A stretch of DNA of 64,000 nt, taken from Bufo bufo. Lineage: Eukaryota > Chordata > Amphibia > Anura > Bufonidae. Under the pieces are notes generated by a model that saw only the letters and a program-made list of their open reading frames with translations, ran no database searches and had not been told where the DNA came from. The stretch covers positions 579,850,471 through 579,914,470 of the forward strand of contig NC_053390.1 in the NCBI RefSeq assembly GCF_905171765.1. Reading direction: 5' to 3'. The position numbers and the translations under genes were made by a program. Numbering within the stretch: the first letter of the stretch is position 1; each line of letters opens with the position of its first letter. Shown one piece after another: positions 53,963 to 64,000 of the stretch.

Positions 53963-53966
53963 TTAA

Positions 53967-56329
53967 GAGTGGGTGATTTTCATCAGGAATCCATTTCGTG
54001 TTTTGTGCTGGAGGGTCTGCCTGCTCCGTTGGTTCTGGGTTTATCTTGGTTAAGCAAACATAATCCTACCATTGACTGGCAAGCGAGACAGATTCTCGAT
54101 TGGAGTGATTATTGCATGGACAACTGTCTTAATACATCTCTTTCTGTCTTATCTACTAAAGCTGTTTCCTCTTCCATTTCAGATTTTTCTAATGTATTTT
54201 CTGAAAGTGGTTGCCAGGATTTACCCCCACATCGGGAATATGATTGGCCTATCAATCTTATTCCTGGAGCGAAGTTGCCAAAATCTAAGTTATATAACCT
54301 TTCTGAACCCGAAAGAGCGGCCATGTGAGAGTATATTGCCGAGAGTTTGACTTGGGGACATATTAGACCTTCCAAATCCCCACTGGCAGCAGGGTTTTTC
54401 TTTTAAAGAAGACAGAACTCTTAGGCCATGTCTGGACTTCTGTGAGCTTAATCGCATTAGCGTCCGTGATCTGTACCCCCTTCCTTTGATTCCTGACTTG
54501 TTTATCAGATTGTTGGTGCCAAGGTGTTCTCCAAGTTGGACTTAAGGGGGCATATAATCTGGTCAGGATCAAGGAAGAGGATGAATGGAAGATGGCGTTT
54601 AATACCCCAGAGAGACATTTTGAGAATCTGGTCATGTCATTTGGGTTAACTATTGCTCCTGCGGTTTTCTGGCCTTTTGTTAATGATATCTTTCATCATC
54701 TGGTGGGAAGGTTTGTTGTTGTGTGCAACCGGATGTGTCACAGCCATTGATTGTGGAAGTTGACGCATCCGAGGTAGGGATAGGAGCAGTCTTGTCGCAG
54801 AAACTCTCAGATGCAGAAAGGAATTATGACATCGGTAATAGAGAATTGCTGGCCATTAAGTTGGCTTTTGAAGAATGGCGGAGCAATTCATCCTATTACT
54901 GTGCTTACGGATCACAAAAAACTGGCTTACCTGGAGTCGGCTAAGCGACTGAACCCAAGGCAGGCCAGATCCTGGTCCGATATTGTCTGAAGGGGTAGTA
55001 ACATATCCCGACCTTGAGGCAGAGGTGTTGGAGGCAGAGGGAGATGCACCGGATTCTTGCCATCTGGGGAAGTTGTTTGTTCCTTCTGAATTACATCACA
55101 AGGTGTTCGAGGAACATCACTGTACGGTTCTCACAGGACACCCTGGGAGCAGATCCACCGTCGATCTCATCTCTCGTAGATTCTGGTGGCGGGATCTTTA
55201 CTTCCATTGCCCATCCCGTCCCGACCTTGGACTCATTTATCCATGGATTTTATCACAGATTTACCAAATTCTTCAGGAAAAACTGATTCTGGTGGTTGTT
55301 GATCGCTTTAGTAAAATGGCGCACTTTATAGCACTGCCTGGTCTACCTAATGCTAAAACCCTTGCACAAGTGTTTGTCGATAACATTGTGAATCTACATG
55401 ATATTCTTTCTGATGTGGTGTCCGATAGGGGGACTTAGTTTGTTTTTAAATTCTGGAAGGCATTCTGTACTCGTCTGGGGGTACAATTGTCCTTCTCTTT
55501 GGCCTTTCACCCTTAGTCGAACAAACAGACTGAATGCACTAATCAGAATCTGGAGACTTACTTAAGATGTTTTGTCTCGGAGAATCAGGAGGAGTGGTCT
55601 TCATTTTTGTCTTTAGCCGAGTTTGCCATAAATATCAGTGGACTCCTGTCTACGGTTAAGTGGGGCATATGGGTTCCACCTGCAATTTGGCACTGAGAAC
55701 TGAGACTTCTGGTATACCTGAAGAGGAACGATTTTCCTCTTCTTTGTCATCTATTTGGCGGAAAATTCTAAATAATCAGAAAAATAATCTGAAATAATAA
55801 TTCTAAATAATCTGAAAAAGATGGGCAACAAGTATAAACATATGGCTGACAAGAGACGTATGAATGGTCCGAACCTAATGTTTCTTGTGGACAGCCACAC
55901 AGAATCATCAAGTTGAAAGTACCGTCTTGGAAGTTGGGCCCAAGGTTTATTGGCCCATATAAGATCACTACCATTATTAACCCGGTAGCCTTTCGTCTTA
56001 AACTTCCTCAGGATTTGAAGATTCATAATGTGTTCCATAATTCGTTGTTGAAGAGATATGTCGAACCAGTTGAACCGTCCTCCTTGCCTCCCGCTCCTGT
56101 CATGGTGGAAGGTAATTTGGAATTTCAGATCGCCAGGACTAGTGGACTCCTGAGGTCTCCGTAGATCCCTTCAGTACCTCATTCACTGGAAGGGTTACGG
56201 ACCAGAGGAGAGGATGTGGGTTCCAGCAGCCGACGTTAATGCTAGTCGGTTGGTGAAAGCCTTTCACAGAGCTCATCCGGATAAAATTGGCCCTGGGTGC
56301 CCGGAGGCCACCCGTAGAAGGGGGGGTAC
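53967..56329 (+). pseudogene. Ty3/gypsy pol, right part of the split element
   Basis: Starts RVGDFHQESISCFVLEGLPA and PLVLGLSWLSKHNPTIDW (end of protease/linker), then the RT entry SGCQDLPPHREYDWPINLIP. RT pieces follow in several frames (HFENLVMSFGLTIAPAVFWP at about 54620-54680). After GRFVVV a deletion removes the catalytic YLDD region and the rest of the palm; RNase H begins at [20 protein letters not shown] (about 54745). Integrase: HHKVFEEHH..TGHPG zinc site (about 55090) and [20 protein letters not shown] with ..DVVSDRGT (first and second catalytic Asp). The C-terminal [20 protein letters not shown] and a chromodomain-like tail end the frame. Stops and frameshifts throughout. Confidence 0.9.
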
Positions 56330-57432
56330 TGTCACGGTCTCTAACGTGACAGGTGTCAGAAGATCTAAGAGACTGGTTGCACGTGATATGATCCGACAGC
56401 CTCTTTGGTTTCACTTGTTTCAGTGTTGTTGGTAATGACCACACCTCTTGTCTCAGGTGTAGCTTAGTGGTCATTCCAACTCCCCTTTTTAGTCTGGCTT
56501 CACCAAGAGAAATGTGACTCCATCTTGTCTTCTCTTACATGTACAGAATTGTTATAACATCTCACCCACGCACTGTTTCACATCCCCCCGCTGTGAGTTA
56601 GGTTCACTTATCTGTCTCAGGACAGATTCTGGCAATATCCTAGAACTAGAACAAACATTCTTGTTTTATTCAGGGTCATTCGGCACAACTGCATACATTC
56701 TTATATGTGACTGATTAAAACCTATTATTTCTACTTATTGCACGTATACATACCATAAAAAGATGTTCCGGTAGTATGTGTGAGCACCAATGTTTATCTT
56801 TATGATTGGTTTAACTTTAAACGCTGTTGTTATGCAAACTTTTCTACTGCCTATATAAGGCCACGCTATGGCACAATAAAGTTAGAGTGTTTCTCAGTAA
56901 TACTTGTGTGTGTCTATTATTACCAACTGAGAAACATCTCTCCTAACGTCAGTGACATCAAACCAAGGTGGTCGTAGAGGCCCAGAAAGGTCCAAATCCT
57001 TTCATCACCCATCATGCTATGCGTTTCATAGCTTCAGTTTGATATTGGAAGTGCTGGTGTGTGGTCCTCTTCTGAGTTCCTGCTCGTCCATTTACTTCAA
57101 AAGTTAAGTGTTACTTCCCTTTTATATTTTGTTGATTCCCCTCTGTCTTTTGTTACTAGGCCTCAGGGAGACACTTGTTCTTTCATATTGGAAGGAACAG
57201 GTCTTCTCAAGCCCTGACACTATTCCAGGGCAATTCAGGGTTTCCAGGGTCATAGGTTCCAGTGTATGAACTTCCTACCCTAAAGGTCCGTTCATACGGA
57301 TAGGAGTCAGGGATAGGATTAGGGTTTACTTAGGTGGTGTCCGTTTCCCTTTCCCTAGCTTTGAGGCCTAGTTGCTTTTCTCTTCCCATATGTTGTCAGT
57401 GTAGAGTTCCCTCCCACATCACTTACATGACA
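56330..57432 (+). mobile_element. 3' LTR of the gypsy element
   Basis: Follows a G-rich polypurine tract (AAGGGGGGGTAC) at 56318-56329, starts TGTCACGG and ends CATGACA. The 3' half matches the solo LTRs at 9858 and 13844. It is interrupted by a 455-bp insertion at 56508-56962. The 5' LTR is not present; the element is 5'-truncated at 38418. Confidence 0.85.
56508..56962 (+). mobile_element. LTR-like insertion within the gypsy LTR, flanks CCAAG
   Basis: CCAAG occurs at 56503-56507 and 56963-56967, as a 5-bp duplication would. The insert has a TATATAAGG box (56852-56860) followed about 15 bp later by AATAAA (56875-56880), the order of an LTR promoter and polyadenylation site. Its ends do not follow TG..CA exactly, so the family (retrovirus-like or other LTR element) is undecided. 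No coding sequence. Confidence 0.55.
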
Positions 57433-58282
57433 GACCATCATCAAAGGTCCCTTAACTTAGCTTCCAGCACCGTGAGGACGTAGTACGTTTCTCTCTCCCC
57501 TGCCCTCCTATTCTCCCCCTTCCTGACGCTCCCCCATCGGGGCCGGCTAGTCTGTTATTTCATTGGTGGCAGTGGCCAGCCGCGTCACAGTGAAAATGGA
57601 TAGATGCTCTACCTCCTTCCCCACTGTGCAGCCGCTTATGAGAACACGTCATAGCTGCGTAACAGCGCAGCTTAGTATCGCAAAAGTGCCAAACCTGGTA
57701 TTTTATTGAACCGGGTATCAAAGTATCGAGACTTCGATACCCAATGCAATCCTAATTCCGCCACAGTTTTATGGGTTTTGGGGGTCATTTATTATACTGA
57801 AATACGCCTATTTTCTTTTTTCTCTGCAAAAGCAGTTTATTATCAGCAGGACTTTCTGAATTATATCAATATATTAATGACATTTCTTTTTTAATCATAT
57901 TTTTTTTATCTTTTCTATTTTTATGTATTCAGCAATTACTTCATGTACCCAGCCGAAGATTCTGTTATGCATATGCATTGCTAATGCATTCTGTCTGCAT
58001 CTCTTTCCGTGAGTACTGAGCTTTATTAAAAGTTATACCCTTACAGAATCCTTACAGATCATGGCTACAGGTCACGGATAGAGATAAAGACAGGTACACC
58101 ATTTTCTCTTTATTTTAATGTTTAAATAGTACAGTCATATTTTTCTACTTTGATAAAACATCAGATATCTGAGTGCCTTCCTTTCTATATAATTTATACT
58201 GGTCCTTTTATTGGCGGGGGTGTCAACACATTGGATCGTGCACCTGGTTCCTTGGTTATCTGTTGGTATAGCGACCTACAAT

Positions 58283-58353
<71 letters not shown>

Positions 58354-58392
58354 CACACACACACATACATACATACATACATACATACATAC
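57433..58392. other. Intron, decayed repeats and (TA)n
   Basis: 57640-57760 resembles a decayed MITE (GGTATCAAAGTATCGAGAC). A (TA)n tract runs from about 58287 to 58349, followed by ACAC and ACAT units to 58392. No gene seen. Confidence 0.45.
58287..58392. repeat. (TA)n-(CA)n-(CATA)n microsatellite
   Basis: About 30 TA units, then ACACACAC and eight CATA units, directly abutting Tc1 element 4. Confidence 0.95.
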
Positions 58393-58690
58393 ACACTGCT
58401 CAAAAAAATAAAGGGAACACTTAAACAACACAATGTAACTCCAAGTCAATCACACTTCTATGAAATCAAACTGTCCACTTAGGAAGCAACACTGAGTGAC
58501 AATCAATTTCACATGCTGTTGTGCAAATGGAATAGACAACAGGTAGAAATTATAGGCAATTAGCAAGACACCCCCAATAAAGGAGTGGTTCTGCAGGTGG
58601 TAACCACAGACCACTTCTCAGTTCCTATGCTTCCTGGCTGATGTTTTGGTCACTTTTGAATGCTGGCGGTGCTTTCACTCTAGTGGTAGC

Positions 58691-60492
58691 ATGAGACGGA
58701 GTCTACAACCCACACAAGTGGCTCAGGTAGTGCAGCTTATCCAGGATGGCACATCAATGCGAGCTGTGGCAAGAAGGTTTGCTGTGTCTGTCAGCGTAGT
58801 GTCCAGAGCATGGTGGCGCTACCAGGAGACAGGCCAGTACATCAGGAGACGTGGAGGAGGCCATAGGAGGGCAACAACCCAGCAGCAGGACCGCTACCTC
58901 CGCCTTTGTGCAAGGAGGAACAGGAGGAGCACTGCCAGAGCCCTGCAAAATGACCTCCAGCAGGCCACAAATGTGCATGTGTCTGCTCAAACGGTCAGAA
59001 ACAGACTCCATGAGGGTGATATGAGGGCCCGACGTCCACAGGTGAGGGTTGTGCTTACAGCCCTATATATATTACAGTCATATATACCCTGCACATGTAG
59101 AGGCACTTTTATTGTATATACATTTAGTCGTAGACTACTGGTTGCCTGCTCTTGACATGTGCATTTGTGTTTGAATTTTTATTGGTTTAAAATTTAGCTT
59201 TTAATTTGTTTGTTAATAATAAATAATGAACTATTTTTATCTAACCTACTAAATAAAACTATCTCTGGACATCAAAGAGTGTGCTTTTATTTTTTGTTTC
59301 TTTTTAACACTGTTGGTGCAGCAGTAGTGAATTATTGGCAGTTACTATTATATGGTTAGCCTTTATTTATTCATGTTGATAACTGTGTGGATACTTAATT
59401 TGTACCCTTTTTCCTTTGAGATATAGGCAGTTGTAGCTGATGTTTATTTGCTCAAGCAGTTGGATACTTGAGAACTCAACTGCTTGCTACTGTTTGTCTT
59501 AGGCTGGTTACTGTAGCCGTATTTTGCAACATGCTCTGCCTTTGGCTTGTTGGTTTCACAGAGTGTCTATGTCCTATAACTAATCCTATAGAGCTGCTGC
59601 TATTCACACTGCTGTCTACTGGTGGTGCTATTGCTATAGTTTTGCTGCCTTAGTGGCTGACTATTCATGACAGCCTGTCTCCTATCCCTACTGTCTGTGA
59701 TCTCGCTGTTTGCGGCTTGCTCTATTAGCTTTTAATGCTTGTGCCAGCGGAGTGCCTTTCTAGGCTGTCACTGTGTTGGTCAAGCACTTTAGCATTAGCC
59801 TCTGGATGTCCTGGAGTCTAAAATCTAATTACTGCCCCCTTACAGCCCAAAAAATGCAGGACGTTTGGCATTTGCCAGAGAACACCAAGATTGGCAAATT
59901 CGCCACTGGCGCCCTGTGCTCTTTACAGATGAAAGCAGGTTCACACTGAGCACATGTGACAGACATGACAGAGTCTTGAGACGGCGTGGAGAACGTTCTG
60001 CTGCCTGCAACATCCTCCAGCATGACCGGTTTGGCATTGGGTCAGTAATGGTGTGGGGTGGCATTTCTTTGGAGGGCCGCACAGCCCTCCATGTGCTCGC
60101 CAGAGGTAGCCTGACTGCCATTAGGTCCCGAGATGAGATCCTCAGACCCCTTGTGAGACCATATGCTGGTGCGGTTGGCCCTGGGTTCCTCGTAATGCAA
60201 GACAATGCTAGACCTCATGTGGCTGGAGTGTGTCAGCAGTTCCTGCAAGATGAAGGCATTGATGCTATGGACTGGCCCGCCCGTTCCCCAGACCTGAATC
60301 CAATTGAGCACATCTGGGACATCATGTATCCACCAACGTCACGTTGCACCACAGACTGTCCAGGAGTTGGCAGATGCTTTAGTCCAGGTCTGGGAGGAGA
60401 TCCCTCAGGAGACCGTCCGCCACCTCATCAGGAGCATGCACAGGCGTTGTAGGGAGGTCATACAGGCACGTGGAGGTCACACACACTACTGA
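58691..60492 (+). pseudogene. Tc1 element 4 transposase, split
   Basis: Starts [20 protein letters not shown] at 58691 with the paired-like helix-turn-helix ([20 protein letters not shown], residues about 41-60) that binds the inverted repeats, then [20 protein letters not shown] and QVRVVLTA, where the insertion occurs. It resumes at 59865 with [26 protein letters not shown] (Asp), [12 protein letters not shown] (Asp) and [14 protein letters not shown] (Glu). A small deletion near 60325 shifts the frame; the end [20 protein letters not shown] to ARGGHTHY is in another frame (to 60492). This copy keeps the N-terminus that element 3 lacks. Confidence 0.88.
59064..59838. mobile_element. 775-bp unclassified insertion, 10-bp duplication
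   Basis: CTTACAGCCC stands at 59054-59063 and 59839-59848, while element 3 has it once. The insert is AT-rich at the left (AATAAATAATGAAC near 59217) and has no inverted ends, coding sense or poly-A tail that I can recognise. Confidence 0.6.
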
Positions 60493-60708
60493 GCCTCATT
60501 TTGACTTGTTTTAAGGACATTACATCAAAGTTGGATCAGCCTGTAGTGTGTTTTTCCACTTTAATTTTGAGTGTGACTCCAAATCCAGACCTCCATGGGT
60601 TAAAAAATTTGATTTCCATTTTTTAATTTTTATGTGATGTTGTTGTCAGCACATTCAACTATGTAAAGAACAAAGTATTTCAGAAAAATATTTAATTAAT
60701 TCAGATCT

Positions 60709-60915
60709 ATTAGGCATATTTCTGTGACTTTTCCCTGCTCACGCCAAATCTAAAATTGTAGGCGTGGTGTGGGTGGGGAAGGCGTCCAGACCACCCATCC
60801 CACCTGTTTTAGGCGTAAAAAATGGTCTAAATGTAAGAAAGCTAGGAAGCTGTCTTAAATTTAGAATTGGCGGAGCATCCGCCGAAGTTATGAAGAGGCC
60901 AGCTAGGGTGCTTTA
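60709..60915. other. Decayed MITE-like sequence
   Basis: Contains GGCGTGGTGTGGGTGGGGAA and similar GGCGTAAAAAATGG lines typical of decayed frog MITEs. No gene. Confidence 0.3.
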
Positions 60916-61337
60916 TTAAAGGGGTATTCCCATCACAGACAATGGGGGCATATCGCTAGGATATGCCCCCATTGTCTGATAGGTGCGGATCCCATCTCTG
61001 GGACTCACACCTACAATGAGAACGGAGCGGGGAAATGAAGGGAGGGCACACTGCGCATGCGCAGCCGCCCTCCATTCATTTCTATGGGGCCGCCGAAAAT
61101 AGCCGAGCCCCATAGAAATAAATAGGAGCAGGGGCGGCGCGTGCGCAGTGCGCTCCCATTCACTTCTATGGGAGTAGCGGGGAGCAGCGCTTGGTGGTGG
61201 ACTGACCCCGGGGATCCTGGGTCCTCCAGCCACAGCTCTCCCCGCTCGGTCCCAGAGGTGGGACCCGCACCTATCAGACAATGGGGGCATATCCTAGCGA
61301 TATGCCCCCATTTTCTGTGATGGGAATACCCCTTTAA
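60916..61337. mobile_element. T2/Kolobok-type MITE with near-perfect ends
   Basis: TTAAAGGGGTATTCCCATCA at the left and its inverse at the right, each including TTAA (60916-60919, 61334-61337). The next 45 bp (GGGGGCATATCGCTAGGATA) are also inverted with few mismatches. 422 bp, no coding capacity; the best preserved T2 copy here. Confidence 0.9.
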
Positions 61338-62201
61338 GACCGGCGTCTAAAATGATGCTCTTAATAAATGTGCTCCTTTGTTTTGACTGGGTTCCCTATG
61401 CAGTAAAACCGACCTGTTCCCTTCGTTCTCTCGATCAGCGATACCATATTTATATAGTTTTTCTTGTGTTTTAATATCGAAAAATTTTCGGACTTTTTTT
61501 ATCACTTTTTATTCAAGTATTCTGGGGAGGTGAAAAGGCGGGAAAAAAACTGAATCGGCCATTTAGATTTATTTTTTTCTGTTACACAGTTTGCTGTATG
61601 GGAATAATATTTTTATATTTTAATAGTACAGACGTGCCTGCAGCAATTGGAATAATCAGATTGCCTTTTTCAGAGTGTCTATTGTGATTTAATAAATGTG
61701 TGGAAAATTCTGTATATTCCAATGCAGTGCTGCTAACTGTAATAGGTCTGGTAGCCTTGTACAGGCTCAGGCCTATTACTACTAAGTAAGCTGTTCTGGC
61801 ACTGGGAGTGCAGCGCTCCAGGTTTTAACACTCTCGGATGCGGGTACCATTTTAAAACTCTGCAGTTCCGCCGTACATGTATAGTGCCAGTGGAGAAGGG
61901 ATTAAAACCCTGACTACGCAAACGGGTTAATACTGTTAGACATATTAAACAGTTAGTCTGTCCTCCTCTTCTCCCCTACCCCATTTTAATAGGAAAGGGG
62001 AAAAGGGGGAAGGGAGAGAGAACACAATAGATCTATCTTGTTTGTGACTAATACATCACAGCAGGAGCAAAATCTGGCAAATAAAAAGTTCATATTCTCA
62101 CTATTCCAGATGACAAGAGCCAGGGTGGATTTGATTTAAATCAAACTGATTTAAATCACGATTTAAATCACTAGTCAGTAAGGCTTGATTTAAATCATAG
62201 T
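61338..62201. other. Intron with GATTTAAATC repeats
   Basis: 61400-61650 resembles a decayed piggyBac-type body. 62135-62200 holds four GATTTAAATC-like units leading into the unclassified repeat. No gene seen. Confidence 0.4.
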
Positions 62202-62329
62202 TTTCTACATAAAGACTAATTCTTGCTGGTATAACTTATATGCAAGTAGATGAAGATTTTTAGAATAACAACTCTTCAAATTAGTTTGATTAGGTTGATT
62301 CTGTATTCATAGGTTTGTAGAAGTTAGGA
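62202..62329. repeat. Unclassified dispersed repeat, copy 2
   Basis: Matches 1-129 in the same orientation; truncated at TTAA 62330 by the next element. Confidence 0.7.
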
Positions 62330-63720
62330 TTAACCACTTCAGCCCCCTTAGCTTAAAACACCCTTAACCTCTTAAGGACACATGACGTACCGGTACGTCA
62401 TGATGTCCTGGTACTTAAGGACACATGACGTACCGGTACGTCATGTGTTGTTCCGATCACTGCCACCCGGCCGGCAGTGATCGGAACCCGGTGCCTGCTC
62501 AAATCATTGAGCAGGCACCTAGGCTAAATGTGCGGGGGGGTCCCGTGACCCCCCCATGTCGGCGATCGCGGCAAACCGCAGGTCAATTCAGACCTGCGGT
62601 TTGCTGCGATTTCTGCAGTTTCTGGTCCCCGCGGTCCCTGACCGCGGGGATCAGAAACTTTATATGCCTAAAATAACGTTTTATTAACCCCCCCTGCACC
62701 CCCGAATGATTTTATGGTGGCGGGAGGTGCAGGGGGAGGGTTGCGGGCGGTGTGGGAGGCGGGCGGTGCGGCAGGCGGGATCGCGATCCCCCGCCCGCCT
62801 CCCCTTGTATAATCGTTGGTTTCTAGTGGGTATACCAGGGTGCCAGCACATTGCTGGCACCCTGGTATAAACGGCTGACATCTGCGATGCGATGTCAGCC
62901 GTTTAACCCTTTCCATACAGCGGTCCGTACGGACCGCTGTATAGAAAAGGTTAACAGCGCAGGGAGCTCCCTCCCTCTCCCATCGGGGGGCTGCTGTGCC
63001 TTTGCAGCCCCCCGATGGGAGGGAGAGAGCCCCCAGACAGCCCCCCGACAGATCCCCTCCTTACCCTTCCCCGTCTGCGCAGTTCTGACCAGTACTGAGC
63101 AGACGGGGAAGGTTCCCATGGCAACAGGACGCCTTCTCAGGCGTCCTGCTGTCCATGGTGCTGAACAGATCTGTGCTAAAAGGCATAGATCTGTTCAGAC
63201 AAGTGTAAAATACAGTGCAGTACAATATATATTGTACTGTACTGTATTATACAGACATCAGACCCACTGGATCTTCAAGAACCAAGTGGGTCTGGGTCAA
63301 AAAAAAAAGTGAATAAAAGTGAAACAAAAGTAAAAATCAAAAAACACCTTTATCACTGATTAAAAATGAAAAAAATAAAATTCCCTACACATGTTAGGTA
63401 TCGCCGCGTCCGTAACGACCTGATCTATAAAACGGTTATGTTACTTTACCCGAACGGTGAACGCCATAAAAATAAAAAATAAAAAACTATGATGAAATTG
63501 AAATTTTGCCCACCTTACTTCCCAAAAAAGGTAATAAAAGTGATCAAAAAAGTCGCATGTACGCCAAAATTGTAACAATCAAACCGTCATCTCATCCCGC
63601 AAAAATCATACCCTACCCAAGATAATCGCCCAAAAACTGAAAAAACTATGGCTCTTAGACTATGGAGACACTAAAACATTTTTTTTGTTTTAAAAATGAA
63701 ATCATTGTGTAAAACTTACA
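62330..63720. mobile_element. piggyBac-type TTAA repeat(s)
   Basis: Begins TTAACCACTTCAGCCCCC and, 34 bp on, a second start TTAACCTCTTAAGGACAC, so one copy sits in the end of another. Hairpins include ACATGACGTACCGGTACGTC, CGCGGTCCCTGACCGCGG and CAGCGGTCCGTACGGACCGC, then the usual body (TAGGTATCGCCGCGTCCGTA). Its right end is not in the window. No coding capacity. Confidence 0.7.
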
Positions 63721-64000
63721 TACCGTATATACTCGAGTATAAGACGAGTTTTTTGGCACATATTTTTGTGCTCAAAAAGCCTCCTCGTCTTATACTCGAG
63801 TCTAGTCTAGCTCCGGTAATACAGGCAGTGCGGGGGGTGGCGCTCACTCACTGACGTCACGCGCCTGCGCCGCCTAGTGGGAGAAGGCGCGTGACGTCAG
63901 TGAGTGAGCGCCGCTCCCCGCACTGCCTGTATTACCGGAGCAAAGACAAAGTAAGAATACTGCTGTGAGCGTCGGGGAGGGGGATCTGTGGATGGCAGTG
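63721..64000. mobile_element. Hairpin MITE fragment (ACTCGAGTATAAGACGAG type)
   Basis: Two inverted repeats in a row: ACTCGAGTATAAGACGAG at about 63731 with its inverse at about 63772, and a 65-bp arm from CTCCGGTAATACAGGCAGTG (63811) with its inverse ending about 63940. Continues past the window. Confidence 0.65.

Larger units (their letters stand above)
38802..53966. mobile_element. 15.2-kb TTAA-bounded insertion inside the gypsy element
   Basis: TTAA stands at 38802-38805 and 53963-53966. Inner termini are TTAACCTGTTGGGGAC and, inverted from the right, TTAACCCCTTGAGGACC, the piggyBac-type ends of this window. Deleting the block and one TTAA joins gypsy protease to pol in frame with a single stop between them. 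The block is composite: a piggyBac-type left part, an L1-type fragment, a hAT with further insertions, and a second piggyBac-type part. Confidence 0.75.
58393..60708 (+). mobile_element. Tc1/mariner element 4, split by a 775-bp insertion
   Basis: Left inverted repeat CACTGCTCAAAAAAATAAAG at 58394; the right end is truncated at about 60708 in TTCAGATCT, before its terminal repeat. Same family as element 3. The 775-bp insert at 59064-59838 is flanked by CTTACAGCCC on both sides. Confidence 0.88.

Noticed and set aside
59064..59838. Terminal inverted repeats for the 775-bp insert
   Set aside because: TATATATATTACAG and GGGGCAGTAATTAG share only a few bases; not convincing.
61733..61921. Short minus-strand frame as host exon
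   Set aside because: No splice context, no recognisable domain, and surrounding DNA is decayed repeat.
38355..64000. MANBA exon 1 (signal peptide)
   Set aside because: I searched the minus strand for a start with a hydrophobic leader and the LRGNWS-like motif and saw none; probably beyond the window.

Overview
This is vertebrate intronic DNA stuffed with nested transposable elements, almost certainly from an anuran amphibian. Evidence for a eukaryote: one recognisable host gene is spread over short exons with GT/AG junctions. The background is Penelope-like, CR1/L2, L1/Tx1-type, Ty3/gypsy, Tc1, hAT, piggyBac, Harbinger-type (3-bp TWA target duplication) and T2/Kolobok-type (TTAAAGGGG ends) elements, plus AT, AC and AAT microsatellites. 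The frog assignment rests on this repeat mix and is an inference.

Host gene. Eight consecutive coding exons of beta-mannosidase (MANBA, lysosomal, glycoside hydrolase family 2) lie on the minus strand, from exon 2 (38260-38354) to exon 9 (6534-6651). Every junction keeps phase and all exons are open, so the gene looks functional. Exon 1 and the catalytic exons (10 onward) are outside the window or not found. Everything else sits in its introns.

Layout by region. 1-6.5 kb: a CR1/L2 LINE and a 4.7-kb Penelope-like element (PLE1) built as two divergent copies, flanked by a 16-bp target duplication, with a hammerhead ribozyme; its left ribozyme copy is split by a MITE. 6.9-10.4 kb: a Tc1 element invaded by a short PLE-like unit, a fold-back MITE and a solo gypsy LTR. 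10.6-19 kb: MITEs, another solo LTR, a second Tc1, exons 8, 7 and 6. 19.47-28.35 kb: an 8.9-kb piggyBac element with a decayed transposase and at least five later insertions. 28.4-38.4 kb: L1 relic, Harbinger and T2 MITEs, exons 5, 4, 3 and 2. 38.4-57.4 kb: a Ty3/gypsy element split at a TTAA by a 15.2-kb block that holds an L1-type fragment and a hAT transposon, itself broken by a second PLE (PLE2) and by a 3.5-kb TTAA element. 57.4-64 kb: a fourth Tc1, a T2 MITE, another TTAA element and hairpin MITEs.

How it fits together. No operon or pathway is present besides MANBA. The coherent content is a stratigraphy: many insertions are exactly delimited by target duplications, and several have an uninterrupted copy elsewhere in the window, so their relative order can be read directly. 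The most notable biology is the pair of PLE hammerhead ribozymes, the MITE that landed in a ribozyme stem-loop, and the alternately flipped module array inside the 3.5-kb TTAA element.
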